A stretch of 64,000 nt of DNA. Source: Bedellia somnulentella (lineage: Eukaryota > Arthropoda > Insecta > Lepidoptera > Bedelliidae). The translations under genes and the position numbers were made by a program. The stretch lies in NCBI GenBank assembly GCA_963576735.1, contig OY755177.1:18910001-18974000 (forward strand), given 5' to 3'. Each line of letters starts with the position of its first letter. Position 1 is the first letter of the stretch. The notes beneath the pieces were generated by a model. That model was not told the origin of the DNA, searched no databases, and saw nothing but the letters and a program-made list of their open reading frames with translations. This document shows positions 42,448 through 53,188 of the stretch, piece after piece.

Positions 42448-42829
42448 TTATAGCGACATGATAGTCCAGTGGATAGAACACCCGCCCGAAAAACAGAAGG
42501 GCGTGAGTTCCAATCCTGGGACGGGCCTACACCAATTTGTCTTTTCTAAAGTCATATGTGTGGTTAATTTATCATGGTTGCTAACGGTGAGGGAAAACAT
42601 CGTGAGGAAACCCACATGGCTGAGTTGTACTTAGTCATGTGACAGTGTATTCGTACAAAACGGCGATAGGCCTGCCCCCTATCACGTGAGTACACTGTCC
42701 ATGCAAAACGTGGGTACTCTGAACACCAGGTGACAAAGTCACGTGATGTTCAGAAGTATTAGTACCTCTGCCAACCCCTTCGGGGATATTCGGCGTGAAC
42801 GTTTGTGTTACGTTATGTTATGTTACATA
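42448..42829 (+). repeat. SINE-B copy, full length
   Basis: The head differs from most copies (GACATGATAGTCCAGTGGAT, AGGGCGTGAGTTCCAATCC), as in the 50405 copy. The body is complete and the tail is (GTTAT)n. Confidence 0.92.
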
Positions 42830-42903
42830 TATTTTTAAGTCTTAAATAACTTTTTACTAAAGAAGGTGAACTTTGAGAGTGAAAACTGACATGAATTACA
42901 CTG

Positions 42904-43165
42904 CGTACATATACTCACGGCTATAAATACTTAGAAGGGGTAGCCAGAGCTAAGGAATCAGAAATTCCTCGGCCACTTTTGGAAGTTGTGTGGGGAAAAG
43001 ACAGTCAAATAAAGGTTAGGTAGGTAAAATTATATATAATTGTTGGTGACGGGTCTCCAATCACATGGCTCAAAAATCACTTAAAAGCTACAATACCCTT
43101 AGCGATCTTTCGAACTCCCACGGGAAAATTTGGGGTAGTGCTATTCTAATCCAAAACTACACAGC
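42904..43165 (-). repeat. SINE-A copy with a small insertion
   Basis: Complete, but with about 28 extra bp (43018-43045) between the CCTTTATTT and GTTGGTGA blocks. The head is worn (CCAAAACTACACAGC). Confidence 0.85.
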
Positions 43166-43195
43166 TAAATAAATAAATAAAAATTTCATATACTT

Positions 43196-43321
43196 AATTT
43201 GAATCTTTTTGTTCATGAAAACCTCATGTGGGGATTATTACTAATAAATAAAGTTAAATAAAGGAAAGAAAGGGTTCGATTCCCGCCTGTGTCGAAAAAA
43301 TATTTTCTTTCCTTTTTTATT
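43196..43321 (-). repeat. SINE-C copy 3, tRNA-like module partly deleted and inverted
   Basis: Flanked by a perfect 13-bp target duplication ATTTCATATACTT (43183-43195 and 43322-43334). The 3' end is at the left. Read in that orientation, the surviving tRNA-like T arm (GGTTCGATTCCCGCC on the plus strand) points away from the 3' end, as in the copy at 47949 and opposite to that at 8697. Confidence 0.82.
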
Positions 43322-43334
43322 ATTTCATATACTT

Positions 43335-43659
43335 GTATAAAACATGCGATAGTATAGTAACAGTAGCTCTCCAGAGAGATAATATTACACATACATAAAT
43401 CCGTCTCATCTTAACATATACCAGAAAGGATGTTCTCATATCAGTGACAAATCTGCTACTTGATCGCAACACATCAAAGCGAGGGGATGCTTCAAATTGC
43501 TTTCAATAATGTGTGCACTTTAGCAATCGTGGAGCTCTTGACTCCTCGAGTGGTTTGTTTGATGTCGCGATATGGGAGAATGGGTGTGAGAGCTCTTTCA
43601 TAAGTCATACTTATTTGCAATGAGGTTAGTATATATATAGTTAGTTAGTATATATTTTG
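43335..43659. other. Spacer, no gene seen
   Basis: Nothing recognised. Confidence 0.3.
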
Positions 43660-43912
43660 CTGTGTAGTGTCGGCTTAGAATAGCACTACCCCATTTCTTC
43701 CGGTGGGTGTACGTAAGAGGCGACTAACGATATTGGGGCTTTTTAAGGGATTTTTGGGCGATGCGGTTGGAGACCCATCACCAACAACCTTTATTCTACC
43801 ATCTTTTCTCCACTCAATTTCCCAAAGTCGCTGAGAAATTTCTAATTTCTCAGCTCTGGCTACCCCTTTTAGGAATTTATAGCCGTGAGTATATGTATGT
43901 ATGTATGTATGT
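43660..43912 (+). repeat. SINE-A copy, full length
   Basis: Near consensus. The tail has five GTAT units and runs straight into a second 3' half. Confidence 0.93.
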
Positions 43913-44015
43913 TTCCCCACGCAACTTCCAAAAGTGGCTGAGAAATTTCTAATTCCTTAGCTCCGGCTACCCCTTCTAGGGATTTACAGCCGTGAGTATA
44001 TGTATATATGTATGT
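43913..44015 (+). repeat. SINE-A 3' half in tandem
   Basis: Starts at TTTCCCCACGCAACTTCC and ends GTATATGTATATATGTATG. It gives a tail-to-internal tandem array with the previous copy. Confidence 0.9.
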
Positions 44016-44100
44016 TAGTATATAGTTATATATCTATATAGGTAGTGTCGTGTGGTATAAAATAACCTTCTCTTTTGCACTAACTTTTATTATTGTATAA

Positions 44101-44153
44101 TGTTATCTCATTCTAGCCGATATCGTGACCATAAAATAGCGATCGTGCTAGGG
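44101..44153 (+). repeat. MITE fragment, CAAGCACGAGC family
   Basis: ATCTCATTCTAGCCGATATC, then ATAAAATAGCGATCGTGC matches the right third of the complete copies. Confidence 0.6.
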
Positions 44154-44189
44154 CCTCTTGGTACTAAACTGCCTCCTTGCACTAGTTGA

Positions 44190-44430
44190 GAAGCGCTCAG
44201 ATTCTAAATCAGAGGTCTCGGGTTCAAATGGTTCACTGAACAATTTCATTTGTGAGATTTAACATCATTGGGAGGCCATGCAGGTTTGAATCAAATTATG
44301 ATACGAATATAAGGATCATTTCGTGCTTCGGAGGGCACGATAAGCCGTCAGTCTCGACTAATGTAATTGTAGTAAATTTTAGTCTGCCAACCCGCACTTG
44401 GCCAACGTGGTGGACTGTGGCTGTAAGCTG
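44190..44430 (+). repeat. SINE-D copy (tRNA-headed)
   Basis: B-box-like GTCTCGGGTTCAAATGG, then TTTGTGAGATTTAACATCAT, TTCGTGCTTCGGAGGGCACG, ATAAGCCGTCAGTC and CCAACCCGCACTTGGCCAAC, the order of a well-known lepidopteran SINE type. Confidence 0.65.
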
Positions 44431-44677
44431 TGTTTTTTTTAGTGATAAGCTTATTGGGAATATTTACAGGATGTACCCATTTTACCCACTTTTTGACTGA
44501 ATTTATTATGCAACGTAGTTGACAATGGTTTAGACACTGTGCTCGGATACACTGGCAAGCTTTGATTTTAATCAGGATGATGTCTTTTATCGAAATACTT
44601 TGATTAAACTCACCATGTCAAGACTAAACATGAAAGGGACTGGGAGTAATTCAGGATTCCAACTAACATACTTGCAT

Positions 44678-44757
44678 AATGCATACTTACGGCTTATCTG
44701 ATATATACATCCATATCCACTTATGGATATTGAGTGGGGAAAAGATTGTGAAATAAA
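44678..44757 (-). repeat. SINE-A fragment
   Basis: Tail-like CATACTTACGGCTTAT, then GAGTGGGGAAAAGATTGTGA. Confidence 0.55.
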
Positions 44758-45003
44758 TACATACATACATATATTCAAGTCCATAAATCCCAAAAAGGGG
44801 TAGCCAGAGCTTAAGAGCTAGAAACTCCTCAGCCACATTTGGAAGTTGATAGGGGACAAGATGGTAGAAATAAAGTATCGTTGATGATGGTTCTCCAACC
44901 ACATCGCCCAAAAACCACTTAAAGAAGCCCCATATCTTTTGGTAGCCTTTAAAAACACCCGTGGGTAGAAAAGGTCAATGTCATTCTGAACCGGCACTAA
45001 ACG
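44758..45003 (-). repeat. SINE-A copy, CCCGTGGGTAGAAAGG subfamily
   Basis: Full length. The tail is ATACATACATATATTC and the head is worn to CCGGCACTAAACG. Confidence 0.88.
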
Positions 45004-45052
45004 ATGGTATTATATGACCCGCTGAAATAAGTTATATTATATACTTAAAAAG

Positions 45053-45278
45053 ATACATATACTCACAGCTATAAATTCCTAGAAGGGGTAGCCAGAGCTA
45101 AGATATTAGAAATTTTTCATGCTCTTTTGGAAAATTGAGTGGGGAAAAGATGGTTGGTGATGGGTCGCCAACCGCATCGCTCAAAAATCCCTTAAAAGCC
45201 CCAATACCGTTAGTCGCCTCTTACGTACACCCATCGGTATAAACGGGGAAGTGCTATTCTAAACCGACACTACACGGC
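45053..45278 (-). repeat. SINE-A copy, small internal deletion
   Basis: Tail, hairpin and head are complete. About 20 bp are missing before GTTGGTGATGGGTCGCC. Confidence 0.9.
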
Positions 45279-45818
45279 ATTTGTAATAAGTTATATTCTA
45301 AGTCAATAACTACACAGCTAGTAAACCGCTTAAATTTAAAATGTTTTTTCCTACCAACTAATCAAGATTGTCTTTAAGCTTTTAGGCTACGTCAATTTCT
45401 TTTTATGTTTCGGAAGTCTTTGAAACAAATGCTTCATTCAGAATCTGTATTATGTGTTTTCCGAACCATAAATATTTATAAAGAATGATGACAAAACAGC
45501 CACAAGTGATTCCTGCGCATTTCCAAATTCTTAATTTATTTCGTAAAACATTCTTCCACGTTTCGTTCAGTGCTAAATGCATGTAGTTTTTATGTCTCTC
45601 ATTCTTCGGATGATTCGTTGTTAATTACTCTCGACGTGTTTTGGCTTGAAGAGTTTTAAGGCTAATTATTTTGGATTTCGACACGACATATTATACAGCG
45701 ATCACGTTTTATTTTGCTGATAATTTGGCAGAGATAATCCTCTGAATAAAATAATATAATATATAAAATAAAATAAATTTATTATCGGCTGATTTGTGAA
45801 CTCATTTTTGTTAAAAAA
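45279..45818. other. Spacer, no gene seen
   Basis: Nothing recognised. Confidence 0.3.
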
Positions 45819-46172
45819 GCAACCGTGATAGCCCAGTGGGTAGAACACTCGGTTATCGTGCAAACGACTAGTGTTCAAATCCTGGGTCGGGCCGACACCA
45901 ATTTGTCTTTTCTAAAGACATATGTGTGGTTAATTTATCATGGTTGTTAACGGTGAGGGAAAACATCGTTAGGAAACCCACATGGCTGAGTTGTACTTAG
46001 TCATGTGACAGTGTATTCGTACAAAAGGCGATAGGCCTGCCCCCTATCACGTGAATACACTTTCCATGCAAAACATGGGTACTCTGAACACCAGGTGACA
46101 AAGTCACGTGATGTTCAGAAGTATTAGTACCTCTGCCAACCCCTTCGGGCATATTCGGCGTGAACGTTTATG
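45819..46172 (+). repeat. SINE-B copy, full length, young
   Basis: Head almost identical to that at 34095. The 3' half is of the ACACCAGGTGACAAAGTCAC variant. The two young copies thus differ in their 3' halves, which marks two subfamilies. Confidence 0.93.
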
Positions 46173-46194
46173 TTATGTTTATTTTTGTTAAATA

Positions 46195-46505
46195 CATACA
46201 AATATACTCATGCCCCGTTAGTTCCTATTTGGGTAGCTAGAGACTATATATCTATTCATCAATCTTTTCATATATGCTTATTATTAAACGATTTTATTTA
46301 TTCAGAAGTAAACTTAGTATAGAGTTGAAATTTGATGTTCAAAAAACAAAGATTTATCTTTTTACTTTGAAATAAATGATTATTTTTTATTTTTTTATAC
46401 TTCTGACACCTGCCTTTTTGAGCACACTCACTTTGATCCAAATGTGTCATTCGTGGTCGTCCTCTACTAACATTACCTTTTACATTGGCTCTATAGATAT
46501 TAGAT
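46195..46505 (-). pseudogene. LINE-C fragment with an internal insertion
   Basis: The 3' end (ATACTCATGCCCCGTTAGTT) is at 46200. The coding block IYRANVKGNVSRGRPR, then MTHLDQ, is at 46398-46505. Between them lies AT-rich DNA of about 130 bp not seen in the copy at 34522. Confidence 0.7.
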
Positions 46506-46610
46506 ATTTCCATACACCATTTCCAAATACAGGATCTATGTCTAAAATTAAGTATATATACTAAATCTTTATGTAAAAGAAATAATCTTCTATCCAAGAC
46601 CAAATAATTT

Positions 46611-46821
46611 GCGGTGGGTGTACATAAGAGGCGACTAACGGAATTGGGGCTTTTAAGGGATTTTTGGCCGATGCGGTTGGAGACCCATCACCAACAACCT
46701 TTATTTTACCACCTTTTCCCCACGCAACTTCCAAAAGTGGCTAAAGGAATTTTTAATTCCTTAGCTCTGGCTACCCCTTCTAGGGATTTATAGCCGTGAG
46801 TATATGTATGTATGTATGTAA
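46611..46821 (+). repeat. SINE-A copy, 5' truncated
   Basis: Starts at GCGGTGGGTGTACATAAGAG. The rest is close to consensus with tail GTATATGTATGTATGTATG. Confidence 0.9.
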
Positions 46822-47087
46822 GATCAAATAACACCACAAAGGGCCTTTACAAATACCAGTGATCCTAAACTATCAATATTTTAACTCCGAGATAAGATAA
46901 AATGCGGCACTTGTAAGGCATCTTTGGAAGTATTTAACGAGTTTGAAAACACATCTTAATAACGTTTTTATCTAACAAACGATCGAGTGGGGTCATAATT
47001 TAAATATCAAGTGCCATTTAATGTGTTTAAACGGAGTTGTTGATATAAAAACATTATCTCTCAAGCTGTGTTGGTTTAGACTTTTCA

Positions 47088-47194
47088 TACATACATATAC
47101 TCACGGCCATAAATCATGAAAAGAGGTAGCCAGACTATTTTGGCTTTTGACTTATTCAGAGCTAGAAACTCTTGATGTGAACTTGATGGGAAAG
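47088..47194 (-). repeat. SINE-A fragment, 3' part with rearranged interior
   Basis: Tail and hairpin AATCATGAAAAGAGGTAGCC, then AGAGCTAGAAACTC displaced by about 25 bp. Confidence 0.65.
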
Positions 47195-47444
47195 ATACAT
47201 ACATACATACATATACTCACGGCTATAATTCCCTAGAAGGGGTAGCCAAAGCCAAGGAATTATAAATTTCTCAGCCACTTTTGGAAGTTGAGTGGGGAAA
47301 AGGCGGTAAAATAAAGGTTTTTGGTGATGGGACTCCAACCGCATCGCCCAAAAATCCAATAAAAAGTCCCAATACCCTTAGTCGCCTTTTACGACACCCG
47401 TGGGTAGAAAGGGGTAGCGACATTCTAAGCCGGTACTACACGGC
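47195..47444 (-). repeat. SINE-A copy, CCGGTACTACACGGC subfamily, full length
   Basis: Four CATA units in the tail. The body is very close to the copy at 41271. Confidence 0.93.
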
Positions 47445-47454
47445 AAATAATAAT

Positions 47455-47540
47455 AGGGAAGACGATTGAAATAAAGTATCGTTGATGATGGGTCTCCAAC
47501 CGCATAGCGCAAAAACCACTTAAAAAAGCCTATCACAAAC
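47455..47540 (-). repeat. SINE-A fragment
   Basis: AAAGTATCGTTGATGATGGG, then CTCCAACCGCATAGCGC. Middle block only. Confidence 0.6.
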
Positions 47541-47640
47541 CTTTTTTCGCGCAGGCGTAGGAAAAGGCGTATTTGCGTCTTTGTAAGTGTTTTTTGGGCG
47601 ATATGACTGAAGAGCTATTTCATTACATTACATTTGCATT

Positions 47641-47707
47641 TGTAAGGGGTTTCTAATCCTAAAGCTCTGACTATACTTTTCAGGATTTATAGCAGTGTAT
47701 GTGTTTA
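47641..47707 (+). repeat. SINE-A tail interrupted by a SINE-B
   Basis: GTTTCTAATCCTAAAGCTCT to GTGTATGTGTTTATGTA. A second SINE-A-type tail (CCGTGAGTATATGTATGTAT) appears at 47848 after the intervening SINE-B. Confidence 0.65.
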
Positions 47708-47846
47708 TGTACTCAACTCAAACGTTCACGCCATATATCCCTGAAGGGGCTGGCACAGGTACATACTTCTGAACATCACGTGATATGTCACCTGGTGTTC
47801 AGAGTACCCACGCTTTGCTTGGACAGTGTACTCACGTGATAGAGGG
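47708..47846 (-). repeat. SINE-B 3' half
   Basis: Tail side at 47708, hairpin CCCTGAAGGGG, ATCACGTGATATGTCACCTG variant. It stops at CTCACGTGATAGAGGG. Confidence 0.8.
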
Positions 47847-47948
47847 CCGGCCGTGAGTATATGTATGTATGTATCTATACATGTTAACTTTGTTAAAACT
47901 TTACCCGAAGAAAGGTTCGTGTCTTAATAGCTGGAAATTATTTTGCTT

Positions 47949-48215
47949 AAAGAATAAATAAAGGAAAGAAAAATTTCGACACAGGCGGGATTCGAACCCG
48001 CGACCTCGGGTATACGCCCGCGGCGCTCTTGCCAATTGAGCTACCGTGTCAATGGCTGCCAGCGCGAAATTCTTCCATCCTTTATTTCTTTTACACGTTT
48101 TAGTAGTGTTTGCGTTTCCTACCTCCGAATTTTTTACTAATTCGGAATTTTTCTTTCCTTTATTTATTAGTAATAATCCCCACATGAGGTTTTCATGAAC
48201 AAAAAGATTTAAATT
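47949..48215 (+). repeat. SINE-C copy 2, tRNA-like module in inverted orientation
   Basis: Flanked by a perfect 14-bp direct repeat AAATTATTTTGCTT (47935-47948 and 48211-48224). The last AAATT of the element overlaps it, so the true duplication is 9-14 bp. The left arm AAATAAAGGAAAGAAAAATT, the right arm AATTTTTCTTTCCTTTATTT and the 3' end CACATGAGGTTTTCATGAAC are as in the copy at 8697. The whole module between the arms is reverse-complemented: the tRNA-like unit lies on the minus strand and TAGTAGTGTTTGCGTTTCC follows it. Confidence 0.88.
47978..48050 (-). other. tRNA-like sequence inside SINE-C copy 2
   Basis: Acceptor GACACGG/CTGTGTC, D arm GCTC/GAGC, T arm GCGGG-TTCGAAT-CCCGC, with perfect A and B boxes. 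The anticodon arm pairs poorly, so this is not a functional tRNA gene. Confidence 0.8.
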
Positions 48216-48224
48216 ATTTTGCTT

Positions 48225-49197
48225 GTTTAATAGAGGGAACCCTGCCTAAGCACTTTGGTTTTCAAATATTCGTGCCTAAATAGGAGTCCACACCTTTTCG
48301 TCTTTTCTAAGGTATTGGTGTAATCAAAGAGATACAAAATTCTTAACGATCTGGTAAAACTTCTGGTTTTAAATTTATTTGTCTTCTTATGTCTTGACAA
48401 ATGTTAATATAGACCGAAATACGTATTATGTGTCTATTTGATTTCATTACAACGACAGGAATTCAAAGTGACTGTGTTATGTCCTCCCATTTTATAATTG
48501 AAAAATATATACTTTATTTAAATATCCTCAAAACCGTCTCTTATCTAGTTCAAACCCATTCCAAAATAAGTCACAAAGACCATTTAAAATCCCCAAATCA
48601 TTGCGACAAGTTCTCATAACATAAAGAGCAGTAGTGTTGATCTTGCTGACGAGCCACCTCTGGAGTGCTGGTAGCTGTAGTGTTGTGACGGGCTGCTGAA
48701 CAAATAAGGCTCAAGGATTCGATAGCTTTGTCAGTTGTAGTTTAGTGATGGGAACTGTCTCAAAGAGGTGCCTAATGATGATGTAAATATTTCTATCGTG
48801 TTGGTTTTAAATTATAATAGAATATTATTTAAATTTCATACGCCAGATATATTTTAATGTAGTAAAAAGTAAGAGAATCTAAATATAAAAAAAACAAAGA
48901 TTTATCATTTTACTTTGAAATAAATGTTTTTTTTTTATTTTATCATAGAAAAAGTTTACAACGAATTATTTGACAACCAGAGATTGCGCTTAGATTTAAC
49001 TGAATACATCCGTGTAATTATGTAATTTCATCTGAAAAGTTATAGCACAGAGCATTTAGGGAATATTTGGAACACAATGAACGCTTCTTTGTATGTGTAA
49101 TGTAGATTTTTCCCGTTGGTGTCGCAAGATATGATTTAGTAGACAGAGCTTTTATATTAGTAACAGGGTAGACACATAATCAATAATCCTATCTTTT
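48225..49197. other. Spacer, no gene seen
   Basis: Positions 48893-48930 share ACAAAGATTTATC..TTTTACTTTGAAATAAATG with 46343-46378. Otherwise nothing. Confidence 0.35.
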
Positions 49198-49289
49198 AAA
49201 ATTATTCCTCACGCAACTTTCAAAACTGGCTGAGGGATTTTTCTTTGTATCAAGCTACCCCTTTTAGGGTTTTAAAGCCGGGAGTATCA
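49198..49289 (+). repeat. SINE-A 3' fragment
   Basis: CACGCAACTTTCAAAACTGG, hairpin CTACCCCTTTTAGGG, then AAGCCGGGAGTAT; tail lost. Confidence 0.7.
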
Positions 49290-49678
49290 AATAAAAAGAC
49301 TATTCCGTAGCGTTCCTATTAGTCACGTATCTATACTCATCTCATCACATCACTACACGATGACAAGTAAGTTTTTTTTTATAAAAACGCTGGATGTCCC
49401 CTGTAATCGTGTTTACCGATGAAGCTCTCGATCAATGTTTTTACAACAGTTTTGGGTGGCCACTGCTTCTGTTTGCAATTGTCTTGGACTTGTCAAAACA
49501 ATTCGTATTAGTTTCTTAGAATCTTTTGTATTTACTGAAACCCACATTAATGTAAATATATGGGCAGCATAGAAAAGTTCACATTATAATTTAGGCAGAT
49601 CTTCAAAATACAGTTTTTCGTTTCTCTTACTATAAACAGTGAAGTTAGGTGAGCTAGTTAACTTAATTTATATTAATA
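49290..49678. other. AT-rich spacer, no gene seen
   Basis: Nothing recognised. Confidence 0.3.
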
Positions 49679-49921
49679 TACATACATATACTCACGGCCA
49701 TAAATCCCAAAAAGGGGTAGCCTGAACAGAGCTAGAAACTCCTCAGCCACTATTTGAAAGTTGATAGGTGACAATATGGTAGAAACAAAGTATTGTTGGT
49801 GATGGGTCTCAAACCGCATCGCCCAAAATCCACTTATAAAAGCCCCCCATACCCTTGGTCACCTCTTACGACACCCGTGGGTAGAAAGGGTTAGTGATAT
49901 TCTGAGCCGAAACTACATAGC
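49679..49921 (-). repeat. SINE-A copy, CCCGTGGGTAGAAAGG subfamily
   Basis: Full length, tail CATACATATACTCACGG, worn head GAGCCGAAACTACATAGC. Confidence 0.9.
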
Positions 49922-50036
49922 AGCTAATAATATGAGTAAAGTATAATTGAAACCAGATTTTTGCATGAATTGAATGACGTGCATGCATTTATAACAAAGA
50001 AACGGTCTATAAAGAGTCGATAGAATACTTATGTAT

Positions 50037-50357
50037 GTATACTATACTCACGGCTATAAATCCCTAAAAGGGGTAGCCAGAGCTAAGGAAAAAAAAATCT
50101 TCAGCCACTTTTGGAAGTTGAGTGGGGAAAAGATGGTAAAACTAAGGTTGTTGGTGCCAGAGCTAAGGAATTAAAAATTCCTTAGCCACTTTTGGAAGTT
50201 GCGTGCGGAAAAGATGGTAAAATAAAGGTTGTTGGTGATGGTTCTCCAAGCGCATCGCCCAAAAATCCCTTAAAAAGCCCCAATACCATTAGTCGTCTCT
50301 TACGTACACCCACCGGAAGAAATGGGGTAGTGCTATTCTAAGCCGACCCTACACATC
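50037..50357 (-). repeat. SINE-A copy with an internal tandem duplication
   Basis: The block from CCAGAGCTAAGGAA to AAGGTTGTTGGTG occurs twice (about 50081-50156 and 50157-50236), making the copy about 75 bp longer than usual. Confidence 0.9.
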
Positions 50358-50404
50358 AAAACCACAATTATGATTAAGAAACAACGGTACAAATATTGTG
50401 TGTT

Positions 50405-50777
50405 TACATAAACATAACATAAACGTTCACGCCGTTTTATCTCCGAAGGGGTTGGCAGAGGTACCACTACTTCTGAACTCACATGGCAGCGCCATCTAGT
50501 GTCCAGAGAAGGTACCCACGTTTTGCTTAGACAGTGTACTCACGTGATAGGGGGCAGGCCTATCGCCGTTTTGTACGAATACACTATCACATGACTAAGT
50601 ACAACTCAGCCATGTGGGTTTCCTCACGATGTTTTCCCTCACCGTTAACAACCATGATAAATTAACCACACATATGACTTTAGAAAAAACAAATTGGTGT
50701 AGGCCCGACGTAGGATTGGAACTCACGCCCTTCTGTTTTCGGGCGGGTGTTCTACCCACTGGACTGTCATGTCGTGT
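50405..50777 (-). repeat. SINE-B copy, full length
   Basis: (CATAA)n tail, TGGCAGCGCCATCTAGTGTC variant of the 3' half, and a head like that at 42448 (ACGCCCTTCTGTTTTCGGGC). This head variant therefore occurs with both 3' variants. Confidence 0.92.
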
Positions 50778-50862
50778 ATTGTGTGTTTGTTGTTTATATT
50801 TATATTTTTAATGTAGGAGTCCATCTTAACCGTATCCGCAAAGAGTTATAGCAGGAAACAAA

Positions 50863-51500
50863 TTAAATGCAAATAATGTTACCTATAAAAGGATAATAAC
50901 AGGCAACCAGTGATTTACCACCAAATTTGATGGATGTAAATGGCTCTTCTTTCATACATGGTGATTTTCGATAGCAATTTTCAAAGGCACAATTTGATGA
51001 GGCGAACTCGTCATTAAATGGTGACTGGAAGGTTTGATGATAGGTCATAATGCTTTTGGCGATCCTTTTCAAGAACCATGTAAGGTAGCCCAATTTTGAG
51101 AATTTACTCCAAAACGATACAGTAATCGGCTTAAAACAAAGGCTTTGATAGTAATTATGTGATGATTTTATGTGGGTTTCCAAACTTTGTAAGCGATGTG
51201 AAAATAAAACATGCAGACCTAATTTATATGAATCATCGGGTTATATTTATTTATGACTTTGTTTTGATTTTGCTGACTGCTGCAGTAAAAATAATATTTT
51301 TTTATTTCATCGAATATATTTTTTATAGCTTGGACTAATATTTCAAATGTTGTAGTTTGAAAAGTAAAGTAAGTAAAATCATTCAGAGTACTAATAAAAT
51401 AATACCTTTTAATTCCAGTTGATTCATTTATTTCTAAATATATTTTTCTATACCTTATAAATACCGAAAACCCAGAGCTACAAAATTGGATTTTCATCTG
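50863..51500 (-). other. Unassigned minus-strand open frames next to the nested transposon
   Basis: Frames of 106 (50863-51183) and 122 codons (51219-51587) lie end to end. The second runs through the transposon terminus at 51504. Sequence such as NCAFENCYRKSPCMKEEPF does not match a family I know. They could be eroded exons or chance frames in AT-rich DNA; I favour chance. Confidence 0.2.
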
Positions 51501-53188
51501 GTTGGGGAGACCGGGGCAAGATGAGATAGCTAAGACAAAACTCATTGTACAAGGAAAATTAAACTCTTTAATAACATTCCTTAACAAAAGAAGTAACTAT
51601 TATACATTTGTCTCTTATAATTAAACATTGTAGCATGCAAAATCACGGTACTTTTTTTGAAAAATAATGTAAAAATAAACGCGGTCAATTTCCCGTTTTG
51701 CCCCATAACCGGGGTAAGATGGGATAGGCTGTGGGTAAACTGAGTACGCTTTTTAATCGGGTAGACAGCGATCACAATTGTGTGCCTCTTCGTCTTCCTC
51801 ATCTTCTCCGGCACATGACTTTTGCACCCAATGAAAAAAAACTTTTTCTGTAGGTTTTTTTAATAGTTGTCTTTTTAATATTCTTGGCAGTCTTTTTTCT
51901 GGGTTTCTTTATTTGTTTTTTTACTTTTGTCTGTGTTACTAAGCTGTGAAAACAGTTTTAAATCGTCCCGAAATTCTTGGAGTTAGATATTGATAGGGTG
52001 GGGCAAAACGGGATAGTATGCCATTATGCCCCGATCATCTTGCCCCGATCCACACGTAGGGAAAAAAGATGAAACTATTCTATCCCCAAACATTACCGAC
52101 GAAAAAGATTGGTTTGAATTAAACGTTTTGTGCCACTATAATAAGCTCGGGATTAAAATAATACATTAACACAAGTACTTTCATATCCATGCATCATTTT
52201 TAAAATGAAATATCTCGTAAAAACACTTCCAATGCCACCTTTTTCTCTCTGCAACGCAAAATCGATTTCTGACCTAGAGGGCAATTCTCACACGGTAGAT
52301 ATTATATCACTTTCGATATTTATCACTTTTGTGATATTTTGCCACCGATATTTGACTTGAGCTATTCTCACTCCATCCGATCGATATTTTTCTATTGAAA
52401 ACCAGCCGATATGATGATATATATCAAAGGATGATATCGTGTGGTCACGATCAGACGATATGATGATATTTGAAGATGTCGTGCGAACGGTAGCCATTTT
52501 GTTTACAAATTTTGTTTGAATACTTATAGATAGAAAACTAAAATGTAGGTAAATATATTAAATGGATCATAGATCAAATAGTCTTAGAAGTTGTAAATAA
52601 TATCTACTTGGATCAACGTAAATTATATTATTAAAATATAAAAATATATTATTTTTCCATAATAAAATTTCAAAAACTAAATTCGGTTGTCGGATGGTCC
52701 ATTTGGGAATTCAGACTTTGCTATTGCTAGTTACCGGCAAAGTACACTTAAAGGAAAATTTAAACAAACCAAAACATATGTAAATATTGACAAATTCAAT
52801 ATTCAATTTTTAAAGGTGGCTTCAATCGTGTTTGCCACAATTATTTCGCCAATGTCGAGTAAAAATATTGACAGATATGAAGACCTTTTCCTCTGAATAA
52901 GGAAAAACTATGGAAATGAAACAGTAGACATATATAATCGCATTTATATATATTTAGGAAACAAAAGTTCAAACTATGTTTTGTCTCTTTTTTCCTTATA
53001 ATGTTTCATCGAGTGCGACTCGGTCCGTATAGCATTCGCGTGGCGTACGCCATTTTATGTTTTGCTTTGGTTTGTTTACATTTCGAAGTCGCATTCAGAT
53101 TTTTTGATAAATTCGCATTCGGTTTTGGATTTTTATTCTGAGAATAGTTGAAATTTGTTTAAAATCTATATTTAGTCATTAATAGACA

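Noticed and set aside
44687..44911. 74-codon frame beginning MGDVVGEPSS, and several similar frames beginning MGGDAV, MGDAV or METDWG elsewhere
   Set aside because: These are translations of the SINE-A middle block; the similarity is repeat homology, not a protein family.
50614..50811. Frames containing TVNNHDKLTTHMTLEKTNW at 23801, 32530 and 50614
   Set aside because: Same explanation: translated SINE-B body.
51581..51814. 77-codon frame beginning MPEKMRKTKRHT
   Set aside because: Lies within the outer transposon's subterminal repeats; the GQNGKL part is a translation of the terminal motif.
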